A DNA stretch of 64,000 bases from Streptomyces longispororuber (GCF_024448165.1 NZ_JAMOLN010000027.1:1-64000); one strand, 5' to 3'; numbered from the stretch's first letter, positions 52,035 through 61,273 are shown. Notes: a model not told the origin generated them from the letters alone. Made by a program: numbers and translations.

Positions 52035-53434
52035 ATGCCGAAGCTCTCCTTCGAGAGGAGCGGCCGCACGCGCCGCGCGAAACCACCGCTGCTGAACGGG
52101 ACTTGGAGCAGCCCCGGCTTGAGCACCTGGGCGAGCGCCGCCACGATCATGCCCTGATCGAGCGCGAGCACGTGATCGCTGACCCGGCCCGTGGTGACGT
52201 CGACCGAGTCGCGGAAGCCGATGCCGTCCTCGTACGCTCCGAAGTCCCGTGCGATGCGCCGCAGATTGGTGATCGCCTCGTCGCGCGCGAACGGCATCGC
52301 GAGGAAGGACGCGTGCGGGGTGACGACGCCACCGGAGGGGTAACCGTCGACCGACGTGGCGAGGGCGGGCACGCCGTACGTGGCATAGCCGCCCGCGGGG
52401 ACGTTCGCGGGGGAGAAGCCCCAGTAGCCGTACCCCTCCTCGATCATCCCGTGCTCGATCTGACTGCGCACGTAGCGCTGGTGGTTGAGCCCCCAAGCGC
52501 CCGGCGACCACTGTGCTTCCGGGACGAACAGCGGGACCATCAGCGCCTCGAACATCGACCCGCCCCAGGAGGGGAGGAACGTGCGGCCCCGGTACGTGTA
52601 GTGGCCGCGCCACAGCCGCACCCCGTCTACCGTCACCCACGCGCCTTCGGGCTGCTGGCCCTGCTCGGTGCCGGGCGGCAGGGTGCGGTCGGTGTGCCAG
52701 TAGTGCTCGCCGGGCAGCGAGCCGTCGGCGATGCCGAGGTAACTGGCCATGCGCGGCTCGGTGTTGAGCGTGCCGTACCAGTGCGAGGTGAAGGACTCGG
52801 TGCCCATGGAGTAACCGCCGTGCAGCTGACCGGGGTTGGTCGCCGGGGCCGAGGCGTCGTACGGCGTGTAGTAGAACGACCAGTCGGCGTCCGCGAGCAG
52901 CCGCGCCACGCGCGGGCGCAGCGACGGGTCCGCGTCGGCGGCGAGCCTGAGGCCCGTGATCAGCCACGCGTTGTCGACCGACGACAGGAACGGGTCGACC
53001 GGGTCGCCGCTGTCCGGCCACGCTGTGAGGGTCTCGCCGGTGTAGGCGTCGTACCAGTTGAACCAGAAGCCGTGGGCGCGCTCCAGGCGCTCGACGGCGG
53101 ATACGGTGCGGTCGAGGCGGCGGCGCATCGTCGTGGCGTCGATGACGCCGAGCCCACCGGCGGCGACGGTCGCCCACAGGCCGCAACCGATGTTGGTCGG
53201 CGATGTGTTGACCGACGGCGTGAGCGTGCTCGCGGTGACGTCCATCGTGTCCGCGGTCAGACCGAAGTCCGTGGTCAGGGCCTCGATGGAGCGGCAGGTG
53301 TCACGGAACCAGCGGCGCAGCAGCGCCTCGGTGCCGCCGTCACTGCGGCCGGACGCCGAGGCCGTGGTCGTGGTGCCGAGCGCGAGGGCGGTGGAGGCGC
53401 CGGCGGCGGTGGCGAGGAAGGTGCGGCGTTTCAT
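52031..53434 (-). CDS. Glycoamylase-like secreted enzyme (PF10091 type)
   Basis: 467 residues with a signal beginning MKRRTFLATAAGAS (Tat-like). Alpha/alpha-barrel features of the glycoamylase family: GFWFNWYDAYTGE, SSVDNAWLITGL, HYTYRGRTFLPSWGGSMFEALM and GYWGFSPANVPAGGYATYGVPAL. Characterised relatives include GH144/GH162 beta-1,2-glucanases, but the substrate cannot be fixed from sequence. Overlaps the sulfatase start (ATGA) and starts 29 bases after the FN3 gene, so it belongs to the same operon. Confidence 0.85.
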   Translation of the reverse strand: MKRRTFLATAAGASTALALGTTTTASASGRSDGGTEALLRRWFRDTCRSIEALTTDFGLTADTMDVTASTLTPSVNTSPTNIGCGLWATVAAGGLGVIDATTMRRRLDRTVSAVERLERAHGFWFNWYDAYTGETLTAWPDSGDPVDPFLSSVDNAWLITGLRLAADADPSLRPRVARLLADADWSFYYTPYDASAPATNPGQLHGGYSMGTESFTSHWYGTLNTEPRMASYLGIADGSLPGEHYWHTDRTLPPGTEQGQQPEGAWVTVDGVRLWRGHYTYRGRTFLPSWGGSMFEALMVPLFVPEAQWSPGAWGLNHQRYVRSQIEHGMIEEGYGYWGFSPANVPAGGYATYGVPALATSVDGYPSGGVVTPHASFLAMPFARDEAITNLRRIARDFGAYEDGIGFRDSVDVTTGRVSDHVLALDQGMIVAALAQVLKPGLLQVPFSSGGFARRVRPLLSKESFGI

Positions 53435-53463
53435 GCGGTCTCTCCTGTGAGGGGGGGGCGTGG

Positions 53464-54195
53464 TCAGACACGGAACAGGTGGAGCGAGAGCAGTCCCGGC
53501 AGCGGAACGTCGAGCGTCAGACTCGCGGTGCCGTCGGGCGCGGTGGGCAGGGGTGGGAGCGGCGAGTGGCGCAGGGAGGCGCCGAGTGCGCGGTACGCCG
53601 CTTTGGCGTCGGCGGGAGCGGTGTCCGCGCCGTGCAGTGCGGCGGTGTACGAGGCGCTCGGGGCGAGGCCGGTCACCCGTACGACCACCGTGCGGTCCAG
53701 GGCCGGTGAGCCGGCCGGTGAAGTGGTGCGGTCCGTGGCCGAGTTCCATATCGCTACGCGCACGTGGTCGCCGTCGTCCGTAGGTCCGGCCACGGAGCGG
53801 ACCAGGGCGTGGGCGCCGTCGCCGGTGAGCTGCGGGGGAGTGGTGCCGGCGGCGTCGACCGTCACTGTCACGGTCGCGAGCGCGATGCCCCGGGCCATGA
53901 CGCACCCAGGGACGGGCGTGGAGGTGAGCGGGCCGACGCCCCGGTCGTCTCTGGCGGCGACCTTGTACCAGTAACCGTGGCCGGGTTCGGCCCGCGTGTC
54001 GGCGTACGGGGGATGGGGGAGGGGCCCGCCGGGCAGGGGCTCGTAGGGGCCCTCGGCGAACACCGAGCGGTGCACGAGGTAGTCGTGGGCGCCCGGCACC
54101 GGCTTCCAGGTCAGGAACACGTGACCGGTGCCGTCCTCGGAACGCAGTCCGGTGGGTGCGGTCAGGGTGGTGGTGTGCGGTGACGCGGTGAGCAT
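53464..54195 (-). CDS. FN3 protein with GH39-like C-terminal beta-sandwich, no catalytic domain
   Basis: 243 residues from the ATG at 54195 (GAGGCGACC upstream). Residues 10-95 form a fibronectin type III domain (APTGLRSEDGTGHVFLTWKP ... GYWYKVAARDDRGVG). Residues 100-243 resemble the C-terminal domain that follows GH39 xylosidase barrels (RVAIWNSATDRTTSPAGSPALDRTVVVRVTGL). There is no TIM barrel and no signal peptide, so it is either a remnant of a GH39 enzyme or an accessory protein. First gene of the operon running to GH35. Confidence 0.65.
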   Translation of the reverse strand: MLTASPHTTTLTAPTGLRSEDGTGHVFLTWKPVPGAHDYLVHRSVFAEGPYEPLPGGPLPHPPYADTRAEPGHGYWYKVAARDDRGVGPLTSTPVPGCVMARGIALATVTVTVDAAGTTPPQLTGDGAHALVRSVAGPTDDGDHVRVAIWNSATDRTTSPAGSPALDRTVVVRVTGLAPSASYTAALHGADTAPADAKAAYRALGASLRHSPLPPLPTAPDGTASLTLDVPLPGLLSLHLFRV

Positions 54196-54211
54196 GGGGT
54201 CGCCTCTCGAA

Positions 54212-54225
54212 TGGATGCGCATACA
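54212..54225. promoter_or_regulatory. LacI-type operator before the FN3-PF10091-sulfatase-GH35 operon
   Basis: TGGATGCGCATACA, 17 bases upstream of the first gene's start. It matches the TGTAAGCGCATTCA-type sites elsewhere at 11 of 14 positions. Confidence 0.7.
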
Positions 54226-54313
54226 TGCCGGGCGTGCGGAAACAGCGGATTCTCCGGTTCCTGCCCCGGTGGTACAGGGCAGGAACCGTTCGTCAGAAAA
54301 GGCTGCTGAAGGG

Positions 54314-55201
54314 CTACTTGAGCCCGGCGGTGGCGATGCCCTGGGCGAAGAAGCGCTGCAGCAGGACGAACACCAGCAGCACCGGCAGCACCACGAGGAA
54401 CGCTCCTGCCATCAGGACACCGTTGGAACCGGCCGCTTGGGTCGGGTCGTTGGCGAAGGTAGCGAGGGCAACCGGGAGCGTGTACTTGCCCGGGTCGTTG
54501 GTGGCGACCAGCGGCCACAGGAAGTTGTTCCAGGAACCGAGGAAAACGAAGATCGCCAGCGTCGCGAGGGCCGGCTTGACCAGCGGCAGCACGATGCGCC
54601 AGAAGATGTACCACTCGCGGGCGCCGTCCATCCGCGCCGCCTCGAGCAGCTCGTCCGGGATGGCCTGGATGAACTGCCGCATCAGGAAGACACCGAACGC
54701 TCCGGCCGCGAACGGCAGGATCAGCGCCGCGTAGCTGTCGATCAGGCCCATCGCGCTCATCATCACGAACATGGGCAGCAGCATCAGGTTGCCGGGCACC
54801 ATCAGGGCGCCGAGCACGATGCCGAAGACCGGCCGCCGGCCGACGAAGTTCAGCTTCGCCAGGGCGTAGCCGAGCATGGAGCAGAACAGCAGGTTGCAGA
54901 CGGTCACGAACACGGCGACGAGGAGGGAGTTGAAGAACGCCTGCCCCACGTCCATCCGGTCGAGCAGTTCCCGGAAGTTGTCCAGCGTCCACTCGGTCGG
55001 CACCCACACCGGCGGGCTCGCGCCCAGCTCCCGCTGGGTCTTGAAGGACGACAGCGCCATCCACAGGAACGGTGCGACGGTCACGACCAGCCCGACGGAG
55101 AGCAGGACGTACACGAGCGTCCGGCGGGCCCGGGCGGCCGGGGCCCGGCGAGGCGTCGTCGCCGCGGGCGCGAGCGGGGGCCGGGTCTCGGTCGTGCTCA
55201 T
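54314..55201 (-). CDS. Sugar ABC transporter permease, MalG type
   Basis: 295 residues with six membrane segments and the cytoplasmic EAA loop (DELLEAARMDGAREWYIFWRIVLPL) that contacts the ATPase. Start overlaps the stop of the partner permease (ATGA). No MsiK-like ATPase is in the window; Streptomyces commonly use one shared ATPase for such importers. Confidence 0.93.
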   Translation of the reverse strand: MSTTETRPPLAPAATTPRRAPAARARRTLVYVLLSVGLVVTVAPFLWMALSSFKTQRELGASPPVWVPTEWTLDNFRELLDRMDVGQAFFNSLLVAVFVTVCNLLFCSMLGYALAKLNFVGRRPVFGIVLGALMVPGNLMLLPMFVMMSAMGLIDSYAALILPFAAGAFGVFLMRQFIQAIPDELLEAARMDGAREWYIFWRIVLPLVKPALATLAIFVFLGSWNNFLWPLVATNDPGKYTLPVALATFANDPTQAAGSNGVLMAGAFLVVLPVLLVFVLLQRFFAQGIATAGLK

Positions 55202-56187
55202 GAGGTCTTGTCCTTCAGGAGGCGGAGCTGGAGCGTGGTGATCGCGAGGACCACCACGAACAGGACGTACGCCATGGCGCTGGCGTAACCCATGTGGAAG
55301 AAGTCGAAGCCCTCGCGGTACATGTCCAGCGAGATCGTCAGGGTGCTGTCCGACGGGCCGCCGTCGGTCATCACGAACGGCTCCTCGAAGACGTTGAGGA
55401 AACCGATCGTGGTCATGACGGCGACGTAGAGCATGGTGGGCCGCAGCAGCGGCACCGTGATCCTGCGGAACTCCTGGAAGATCCCCGCCCCGTCGATCCG
55501 TGCCGCCTCCCGCACCTCCGTCGGAATGGCCTGCAGGCCCGCTAGGAAGAGCACCATTGCCGAACCCATGTTCCGCCAGACCGCCATCACGATCAGCGAA
55601 GGCATCGCGAGGGCCTCGGAGCCGAGGAAGTCTGGTGTCCGGAACCCGAGTTGGTGGCCGAGGCTCGCGATCAGGCCCTCGCTGGGATCGAGCACGAAGC
55701 GCCAGATGACCGCCACCGCCACGATGGCCGTGACGACGGGCGCGTAGAAACCGACCCGGAAGAAGGTGCGCATCCGGTCGATGCCCGAGTTGAGCAGCAC
55801 CGCGGCCGCAAGGCCTGTGCCGATGGTGAGCGGCACGCCGAGGACCACGAAGTACGCCGTGTTGAACAGCGCCTTCACGAACTTCTCGTCCTGGAAGAGC
55901 TTCGTGTAGTTGTCCAGGCCCACGAACTGCGCCGACAGCGGATCGGTGACGTCGCGCAGCCCGAAGTCGGTGAAGCTCATCAGCAGCGTGGCCACGATCG
56001 GGAACGCCATGAAGGTGAGGAACAGCACCAGGAACGGTGTGGAGAACAGCCAGCCGGCCAGATTGTGGCGGGACAGCCGGTCACGGCGGTGCCGGACGGG
56101 CCCGGCACCGCCGCCCCGGATCTTCGTCGCCATCGCCTCGCCCTGCCCGGCACCGGACGTCCCGGCCTGTGCGGTGGTGGTGCTCAT
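55198..56187 (-). CDS. Sugar ABC transporter permease, MalF type
   Basis: 329 residues, six membrane segments plus an N-terminal cytoplasmic extension, with EAA loop TEVREAARIDGAGIFQEFRRITVPLL. It forms the import channel with the MalG-type partner. Only four bases separate its ATG from the binding-protein stop. Confidence 0.93.
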   Translation of the reverse strand: MSTTTAQAGTSGAGQGEAMATKIRGGGAGPVRHRRDRLSRHNLAGWLFSTPFLVLFLTFMAFPIVATLLMSFTDFGLRDVTDPLSAQFVGLDNYTKLFQDEKFVKALFNTAYFVVLGVPLTIGTGLAAAVLLNSGIDRMRTFFRVGFYAPVVTAIVAVAVIWRFVLDPSEGLIASLGHQLGFRTPDFLGSEALAMPSLIVMAVWRNMGSAMVLFLAGLQAIPTEVREAARIDGAGIFQEFRRITVPLLRPTMLYVAVMTTIGFLNVFEEPFVMTDGGPSDSTLTISLDMYREGFDFFHMGYASAMAYVLFVVVLAITTLQLRLLKDKTS

Positions 56188-56191
56188 GGGG

Positions 56192-57430
56192 TCACACCAG
56201 TCCCTCGGCCGTCTTCTGCAGCGCCTTCGCGGTCGCCGTCGGGTCCTCGCCCTGGGAGATCTTCGCCAGGGCGCCCTCGATGGCCGCGGCGAACTCGTTC
56301 CACTTCTCCAGTGGCGGGATCGCCTTCGCCGTGTCGAGCGAGGTCTTGAAGGTGGCGAGGGAATCGCCGCCGTTCTTGAGCGCGGGCTCGTTCCATGCGG
56401 CCTTGTTGGCCGGAAGCGCCTTGTCCACCTCGTACCACTTGGCCTGCGTCTTCGCCGTCGTCAGGTACTTGGTCAGTTCCTCGGCCGCCGCCTTGCGCGG
56501 GCTGTCCTTGAACGTGACCAGGGACGCGCCGCCGACCCAGGAGGTCGAGGTCTTGTCCGCGGGAACGGGGACGACCTCGTACTTGCCCTTGACCTGCGGC
56601 TGCTGCTGTTCGATGTTCGCGACCATCCACGGGCCGGACTGGAACATCGGCCGCTTCCCGGAGCCGAAGTCCTTGGTGACGTCGTAGCCGGGCGTGAAGG
56701 TCTTCTTCGCCAGACCCTTCTTGAAGTAGCTGCCCCACTGCGTGAACGCCCGTATCGCCTCGGGGGAGTCGAGGGCCGGCTTGCCGTCCTTGCCGATCAG
56801 CTCGCCACCGGCCGAATACAGGTACTGCACCCAGCTCTGCCAGGCGCCGGTGCTGCTGGGCTGGAGATCGGTGCCCCACTCGGCGCCCGCCTTCTTGAAG
56901 GCGGCGGCGAGGTCCTGCTGCTCCTTCCACGTGGTGGGGGCCTTGGTGATGCCCGCCTTCTTCGCGAGGTCGGTGCGGTAGTAGAGCACCCGGGTGTCGG
57001 CGTACCAGGGAACGCCGTACGCGGTCCCGTCCTGGACGTTGCTGTCCCAGGTGGCGGGGAAGAAGTCCGCCTTCTTGAACGTCTTCGTGTCCACCGGCTC
57101 CAGCGCGTCCAGGGCGATGAACTCACCCATCATCGTGGAGCCCATCTGCGCCATGTCCGGCAGCTTCTTGGCGGCGATGGCCGACACGAGCTTCTGGTGC
57201 ACGACGTCCCAGCCCACCGGGGTCACCTTGACCGTGATGTTCGGGTGCTGCTTCGTGAACTCCTCGGTGACCGCCTGGAGTCGAGTGCCCTCCTCGCCCA
57301 TGGCCCACACCGTGAGCGTCTGCTTCTTGTCCGCGGCCACCTGTTCGCCCCCGCCGCTTCCGCAGGAGGTCAGGGTGAGCGCCGTAGCCACCGCGATCGC
57401 GGTGACGCCGACGGACTTGATGCGTGTCAT
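56192..57430 (-). CDS. Extracellular sugar-binding lipoprotein of the ABC importer
   Basis: 412 residues from the ATG at 57430 (GGAGGG upstream). Lipobox LTSC with Cys23 after a hydrophobic signal indicates a membrane-anchored lipoprotein. Family 1 solute-binding protein features: LTVWAMGEEGTRLQAVTEEF, YGVPWYADTRVLYYRTDL and MFQSGPWMV. It captures the oligosaccharide and feeds the permeases. First gene of the importer operon, preceded by two LacI-type operators. Confidence 0.94.
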   Translation of the reverse strand: MTRIKSVGVTAIAVATALTLTSCGSGGGEQVAADKKQTLTVWAMGEEGTRLQAVTEEFTKQHPNITVKVTPVGWDVVHQKLVSAIAAKKLPDMAQMGSTMMGEFIALDALEPVDTKTFKKADFFPATWDSNVQDGTAYGVPWYADTRVLYYRTDLAKKAGITKAPTTWKEQQDLAAAFKKAGAEWGTDLQPSSTGAWQSWVQYLYSAGGELIGKDGKPALDSPEAIRAFTQWGSYFKKGLAKKTFTPGYDVTKDFGSGKRPMFQSGPWMVANIEQQQPQVKGKYEVVPVPADKTSTSWVGGASLVTFKDSPRKAAAEELTKYLTTAKTQAKWYEVDKALPANKAAWNEPALKNGGDSLATFKTSLDTAKAIPPLEKWNEFAAAIEGALAKISQGEDPTATAKALQKTAEGLV

Positions 57431-57450
57431 GGGGCCCTCCAGCACGTTCA

Positions 57451-57477
57451 TGTAAGCGCTGTACGTAAGCGCATACA
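57451..57477. promoter_or_regulatory. Tandem LacI-type operators before the importer operon
   Basis: TGTAAGCGCTGTAC (57451-57464) and CGTAAGCGCATACA (57464-57477), with GCGC centres 13 bases apart. Both lie 20-50 bases upstream of the binding-protein start. Confidence 0.8.
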
Positions 57478-57582
57478 TGACCTTGTAGGAAGGTGCGGGG
57501 TGACTCAAGAGGGCTGTAGGTAACGCTTCCGTAAACGTGCCGAAACTTGTGAACGCCCAGTGAATGACGGGAGGTTCGCGCC

Positions 57583-58641
57583 CTAAACGGTGCTTTCCGG
57601 TGTGCAGCCGCAGCTCGCGCGGCGGTTCAGCGTCACCGGCAACACGCGGACCGTGGCGGGCCGTTCGCGCCCCTGGAGCCGGGCGATCAGCAACTCCACC
57701 GCCACTTCGCCCAGTCGGCCGGTCGGCTGCCGCACGGTCGTCAGCGCCGGCCGCACCAGGCGGCTGAGCGGGATCCCGTCGAACCCGGTGACCACTATGT
57801 CGTCCGGGACGCGGACCCCGCGGGCCTCGAGGGCGAGCAGCGCGCCGACCGCCATCTGGTCGTTGGCGAACATCAGGCCGTCGGGCAGGGGTCGGTCGCG
57901 GTCGAGCAGCTCCAGTGCCGCCTTGCGACCCGCGGTCTGGGTCAGGTCGCCCCTGGTGTCGGGCTCCTTCGGAAGCGGCAGCCCGGCTTCCAGGTGGGCG
58001 GCCTGGAAACCGCGGAAGCGCGCCTCGCCGTCCGGCGAGTCCGCGGGGCCGCCGGCGAAGGCGAGCCGGCGCAGCCCGTGGTCGACGATCAGGTGCCGGG
58101 TGAGCTCCAACTGGCCGTCGAAGTTGGCCACTTCGACATGGTCGTAGCCGGAGTGACGTTCACCGGCCAGCAGGACGACGGGCTGTCGGCGCCCCACGAC
58201 GCCGAGGTCCTCCTCGCTCACCGCCTGCGCGAGCACGGCAAGGCCGTCCACGCGCCCCGCCACCTCGGCGAGCTGCCGGTTCGCCTGGTCGGCGTGGGCG
58301 GCCGAGACGAGCAGCGCGTAGCCGTGGCGCCGCGCCGCGCGCTCCATGCCGCGGATGACCTGGTCGGAGTAGAGGACCAGTTCGCCGTCCTCGGCATCGG
58401 CGGCGTGTTCCGCCTCGGTGTCGTGGAAGTCGGGGAAGCACAGGCCAAGCACGCCGGTCGTGCGGCTGGCGAGCCCGCGGGCACTGCCGCTCGGCACGTA
58501 GCCGAGGTCGCGCGCCACGGTCAGTACCTTCTCGCGGGTCGCGGCGCGGACCGCGTCGGGATTCCGGTAGACGCGCGACACGGTCGCGATGGAGACGCCG
58601 GCCCGTTCGGCGACGTCGTACACCGTGGGAGTGCTGGTCAT
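57583..58641 (-). CDS. LacI-family transcriptional repressor of the glycan locus
   Basis: 352 residues. Helix-turn-helix and hinge at residues 3-58 (VYDVAERAGVSIATVSRVYRNPDAVRAATREKVL ... ARGLASRTTGVLGL). Periplasmic-binding-protein-like sensor domain follows, with NDQMAVGAL and VTGFDGIPLSRLVRPALTTVRQP. The C-terminal CGCTPESTV is a small Cys-containing tail. It should bind the five TGTAAGCGCATTCA-like sites, including one upstream of itself, and release them on binding a sugar ligand. Confidence 0.94.
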   Translation of the reverse strand: MTSTPTVYDVAERAGVSIATVSRVYRNPDAVRAATREKVLTVARDLGYVPSGSARGLASRTTGVLGLCFPDFHDTEAEHAADAEDGELVLYSDQVIRGMERAARRHGYALLVSAAHADQANRQLAEVAGRVDGLAVLAQAVSEEDLGVVGRRQPVVLLAGERHSGYDHVEVANFDGQLELTRHLIVDHGLRRLAFAGGPADSPDGEARFRGFQAAHLEAGLPLPKEPDTRGDLTQTAGRKAALELLDRDRPLPDGLMFANDQMAVGALLALEARGVRVPDDIVVTGFDGIPLSRLVRPALTTVRQPTGRLGEVAVELLIARLQGRERPATVRVLPVTLNRRASCGCTPESTV

Positions 58642-58704
58642 CTTGTTGTCTCGCCCGCCCCTTCAACGGCGCGCTCCCGCGCGCCGGTTGCCCGCTCTCC
58701 TGGC

Positions 58705-58718
58705 TGGAAGCGCATTCA
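58705..58718. promoter_or_regulatory. LacI-type operator upstream of lacI (autoregulation)
   Basis: TGGAAGCGCATTCA, 64 bases before the repressor start; differs from the 45485 site at one position of 14. Confidence 0.78.
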
Positions 58719-58891
58719 GCCTAACTGGTGGTTTCAGAATGAGCAGTGGTGGCTCGGATGCAGGCATGAATGGCCCTTCGAGTGAACGTGAAGGGCCATC
58801 TTCGGGGGGAGGCAGGCAGGCCGCGGACGGACAGCATCACGTTGCTCACCGCGGTGCCGACACGTCAGTGACAGTCGCTATCGTCCGTGCC

Positions 58892-59473
58892 ATGACCTCA
58901 AGTGATCACCTGCTCGACCTGATCCACAACACCCCGGAGATCGACCTTCTGCTGAGGTCGTCGTTCGGCTTCGACATCCATCGGAAACACTATGGCGAGG
59001 GCTTGAGGCTTGCCTCAGGTGCGCCGATGGAGGTGATCGCCGGGGAGACTGCCGGTGGGGCCTACTTCCTCTGCGCCGGGCAGAACGGCCGCCGACCGGT
59101 TGTGTACGCGAGTTCCGAAGGGGAAGGCGGTCTGCTCGCCGATGACCTGGGGGAAGCCCTGGAGATCATAATCGGGCTGGAATGGCACGACTGCCTCACG
59201 TTCTCGTGCGGTGGCGATGTCGAGGTCATGCAGGTCTCCGCTCGACGCCTTGAACTGTGCCGCGACAAGTACAACCCGGACATCGACAACGAAGCTGCCC
59301 AGGTGGCCGCAGCCCTGTCGCTGCGTATCGTGCCTGTCACTGACCTCGTCATCCGGTTGCACGCAGCTGCGTCGAAGACGGAAGCGGACTATGTCGTGAT
59401 CGACGAGGACGGCCAGGAGTTCGGCCCACTGTTCGGCGAGCCCGTGGAACCTCGCCACGGAGGCTGGCGCTGA
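58892..59473 (+). CDS. Hypothetical protein, possible immunity-type
   Basis: 193 residues, acidic. The segment GAPMEVIAGETAGGAYFLCAG followed by RPVVYASSEGEGGLLADDLGEALEIIIGL recalls SMI1/SUKH-like proteins used as immunity factors in Streptomyces, but I could not assign a family. No signal or membrane segment. ATG at 58892; no toxin gene next to it, and an IS5 element follows directly. Confidence 0.7.
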   Translation: MTSSDHLLDLIHNTPEIDLLLRSSFGFDIHRKHYGEGLRLASGAPMEVIAGETAGGAYFLCAGQNGRRPVVYASSEGEGGLLADDLGEALEIIIGLEWHDCLTFSCGGDVEVMQVSARRLELCRDKYNPDIDNEAAQVAAALSLRIVPVTDLVIRLHAAASKTEADYVVIDEDGQEFGPLFGEPVEPRHGGWR

Positions 59474-59551
59474 ACCCGCCCAGCCCCGCCTGTCGCATCA
59501 ACACCGGATTCGCTGCCAATGCCTGATAGGGCGTCGGGCAGACTCTCCAAC

Positions 59552-60360
59552 ATGCCTGCCGACCTTGTGTCCGACGATCTCTGGGACCGCATAGCTGCGC
59601 TTCTCCCCACTCGGCCTGCCCGACGCCATCGCCACCCCGGACGACTGCCCGTGCCGGACCGCGTCGCGCTCGCCGGCATCATCTACGTGCTCCGCAAGGG
59701 CGTGGCCTGGCGCGATGTCCCCATCCAGGTCGTTGGCTGTTCAGGAGTGACTGCCTGGCGCCGGCTCCGGGACTGGACTGAGGCTGGCGTCTGGCCCCGC
59801 CTGCACGAAGTGCTTCTCGCCGACCTGCGGAAGGCGAGTCTCCTGGGCATGGAGGACTCGGCGATCGATGGCTCGCACGTCCGGGCGCTCAAAGGGGGGA
59901 CCACACAGGTCCTTCGCCGGTCGACCGGAGCCGGCCGGGCAGCAAACACCACCTGATCGTCGACCGGCACGGCAGCCCGCTGGCCGTAACGCTGACCGGC
60001 GGCCACCGCCACGACGTCACACAGCTCCTGCCCCTCTTGGACGCGATCCCGCCGATCCGGGGCCTGCGAGGACGCCCGCGGACGCGACCGCGCAGACTGT
60101 TCGCCGACCGGGGCTACGACTTTGACAAGTACCGCCGCCTGCTGTGGAAGCGTGGGATCAAGCCTCTCATTGCCCGTCGCGGCGTCGCCCACGGTTCCGG
60201 CTTGGGTAAGACTCGCTGGGTGGTCGAGCGGACCTTCGCCTGGCTCCACCAGTTCAAGCGCCTACGTATCCGCTACGAGGTGCGCGCCGACCTGCACCTC
60301 GGCCTCCTTCAACTCGCCTGCAGCATCATCTGCCTGAGACGACTCCGAACCTCATTCTGA
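59552..60360 (+). mobile_element. IS5-family transposase expressed through a -1 frameshift
   Basis: First frame from ATG 59552 (MPADLVSDDLWDRIAALLP) covers the helix-turn-helix and first catalytic Asp (MEDSAIDGSHVRALKGG) and would stop at 59956. The rest (HTGPSPVDRSRPGSKHHLIVD..., ADRGYDFDKYRRLL, VVERTFAWLHQFKRLRIRYE) lies in the -1 frame up to 60360. The switch falls on AAAGGGGGG (59891-59899), a plausible slippery run, and IS5 relatives are known that use such programmed shifts. All DDE residues are present across the two frames, so the element may be active; a simple one-base deletion is the alternative. Confidence 0.82.
59891..59899 (+). promoter_or_regulatory. Candidate programmed -1 frameshift site
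   Basis: AAAGGGGGG just after the HVRAL codons. A -1 slip yields KGGDHTGPSPVDR, matching the family sequence without gap. Confidence 0.65.
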
Positions 60361-60436
60361 AACAATCAGTAAGGGATGTCCCGTAAATGATCTTCGACGG
60401 GGTTGGGGAGCGGGCGCCGGTCGCGGGGCCTACCGT

Positions 60437-61204
60437 TTATCCGGCGAGGTTGAGGTTGTGCAGGCGGGCGATGCCGAGCATCGCGTGATGGGCGTTGTCG
60501 CCCTTGAGGCGGCAATCGCGCAGGATCTTCCAGCACTTCATGCGGGCGAAGACGTGCTCGACGCGGGCGCGGACCTGTTTGTGGGAGGTGTTGTGCGTCT
60601 TCTGCCAGTCGGCCAGTTCTTGGCCTTTTCGGCGGCGGTGCGGCATCACCAGGCCGGTGCCCGGATAACCGCCGTCCGCGATGGTCATCGTGTTGCCGAC
60701 GGCGTCCTTCGCGCCGGATTCCTCCCACGCCTTGCAGTCGTTGCGGTTGCCGGGCAGCGGCCGGCCGACGATCACGACGGCCCGGGTCTCGGCGTCGATG
60801 ACAACCTGGTGGTTCGTGGAGTAGCGGTAGTTCTTCGACTGCTCGGCCACCATGTGGTCGCGGGTGGGCACCAGGGTGCCGTCCACGATCAGCACGGTGT
60901 CCTTCGCAAACCGCTGGCGCGGCTGGAGTGCGAGTTTCGGCCCGAGATGGTCGATGATCCGGTCGGCGGCCGACTTCGAGACGCCGAAGAGCGGGGCGAG
61001 TTGGCGCAGTGTCAGGTTGGTGCGCCAGTACGCCGCGACCAGCAGTACCCGGTCCTCCAGCGGCAGACTCCACGGCCGTCCGCGCCGCGGCTCGTCCGAG
61101 ACCTCACGCCGCACCACGGTCATCAACTTGGCGAAGCCGCGCGGGCTCAGCCCGGTGAACGGGGCTATCCAGGACGGCTCCGACGCCGTGACCACTCCAG
61201 CCAC
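60437..61204 (-). mobile_element. Intact IS5-type transposase (DDE_Tnp_4)
   Basis: 255 residues in one frame: N-terminal helix-turn-helix (LTLRQLAPLFGVSKSAADRII). DDE core with VLIVDGTLVPTRDH (first Asp), IADGGYPGTGLV (second Asp) and RARVEHVFARMKCWKIL (Glu). All catalytic residues present, so probably functional. It lies 77 bases downstream of, and in opposite orientation to, the other IS5 element. AGATCAT occurs near both outer edges (about 60388 complement, 61209), but full terminal repeats were not defined. Confidence 0.85.
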
Positions 61205-61273
61205 AGCGAGATCATCTCAGCCGCCCTATCATCCGATCCAACAAGACGAGCGCCGTCGAGGGAGCCGACAGAG

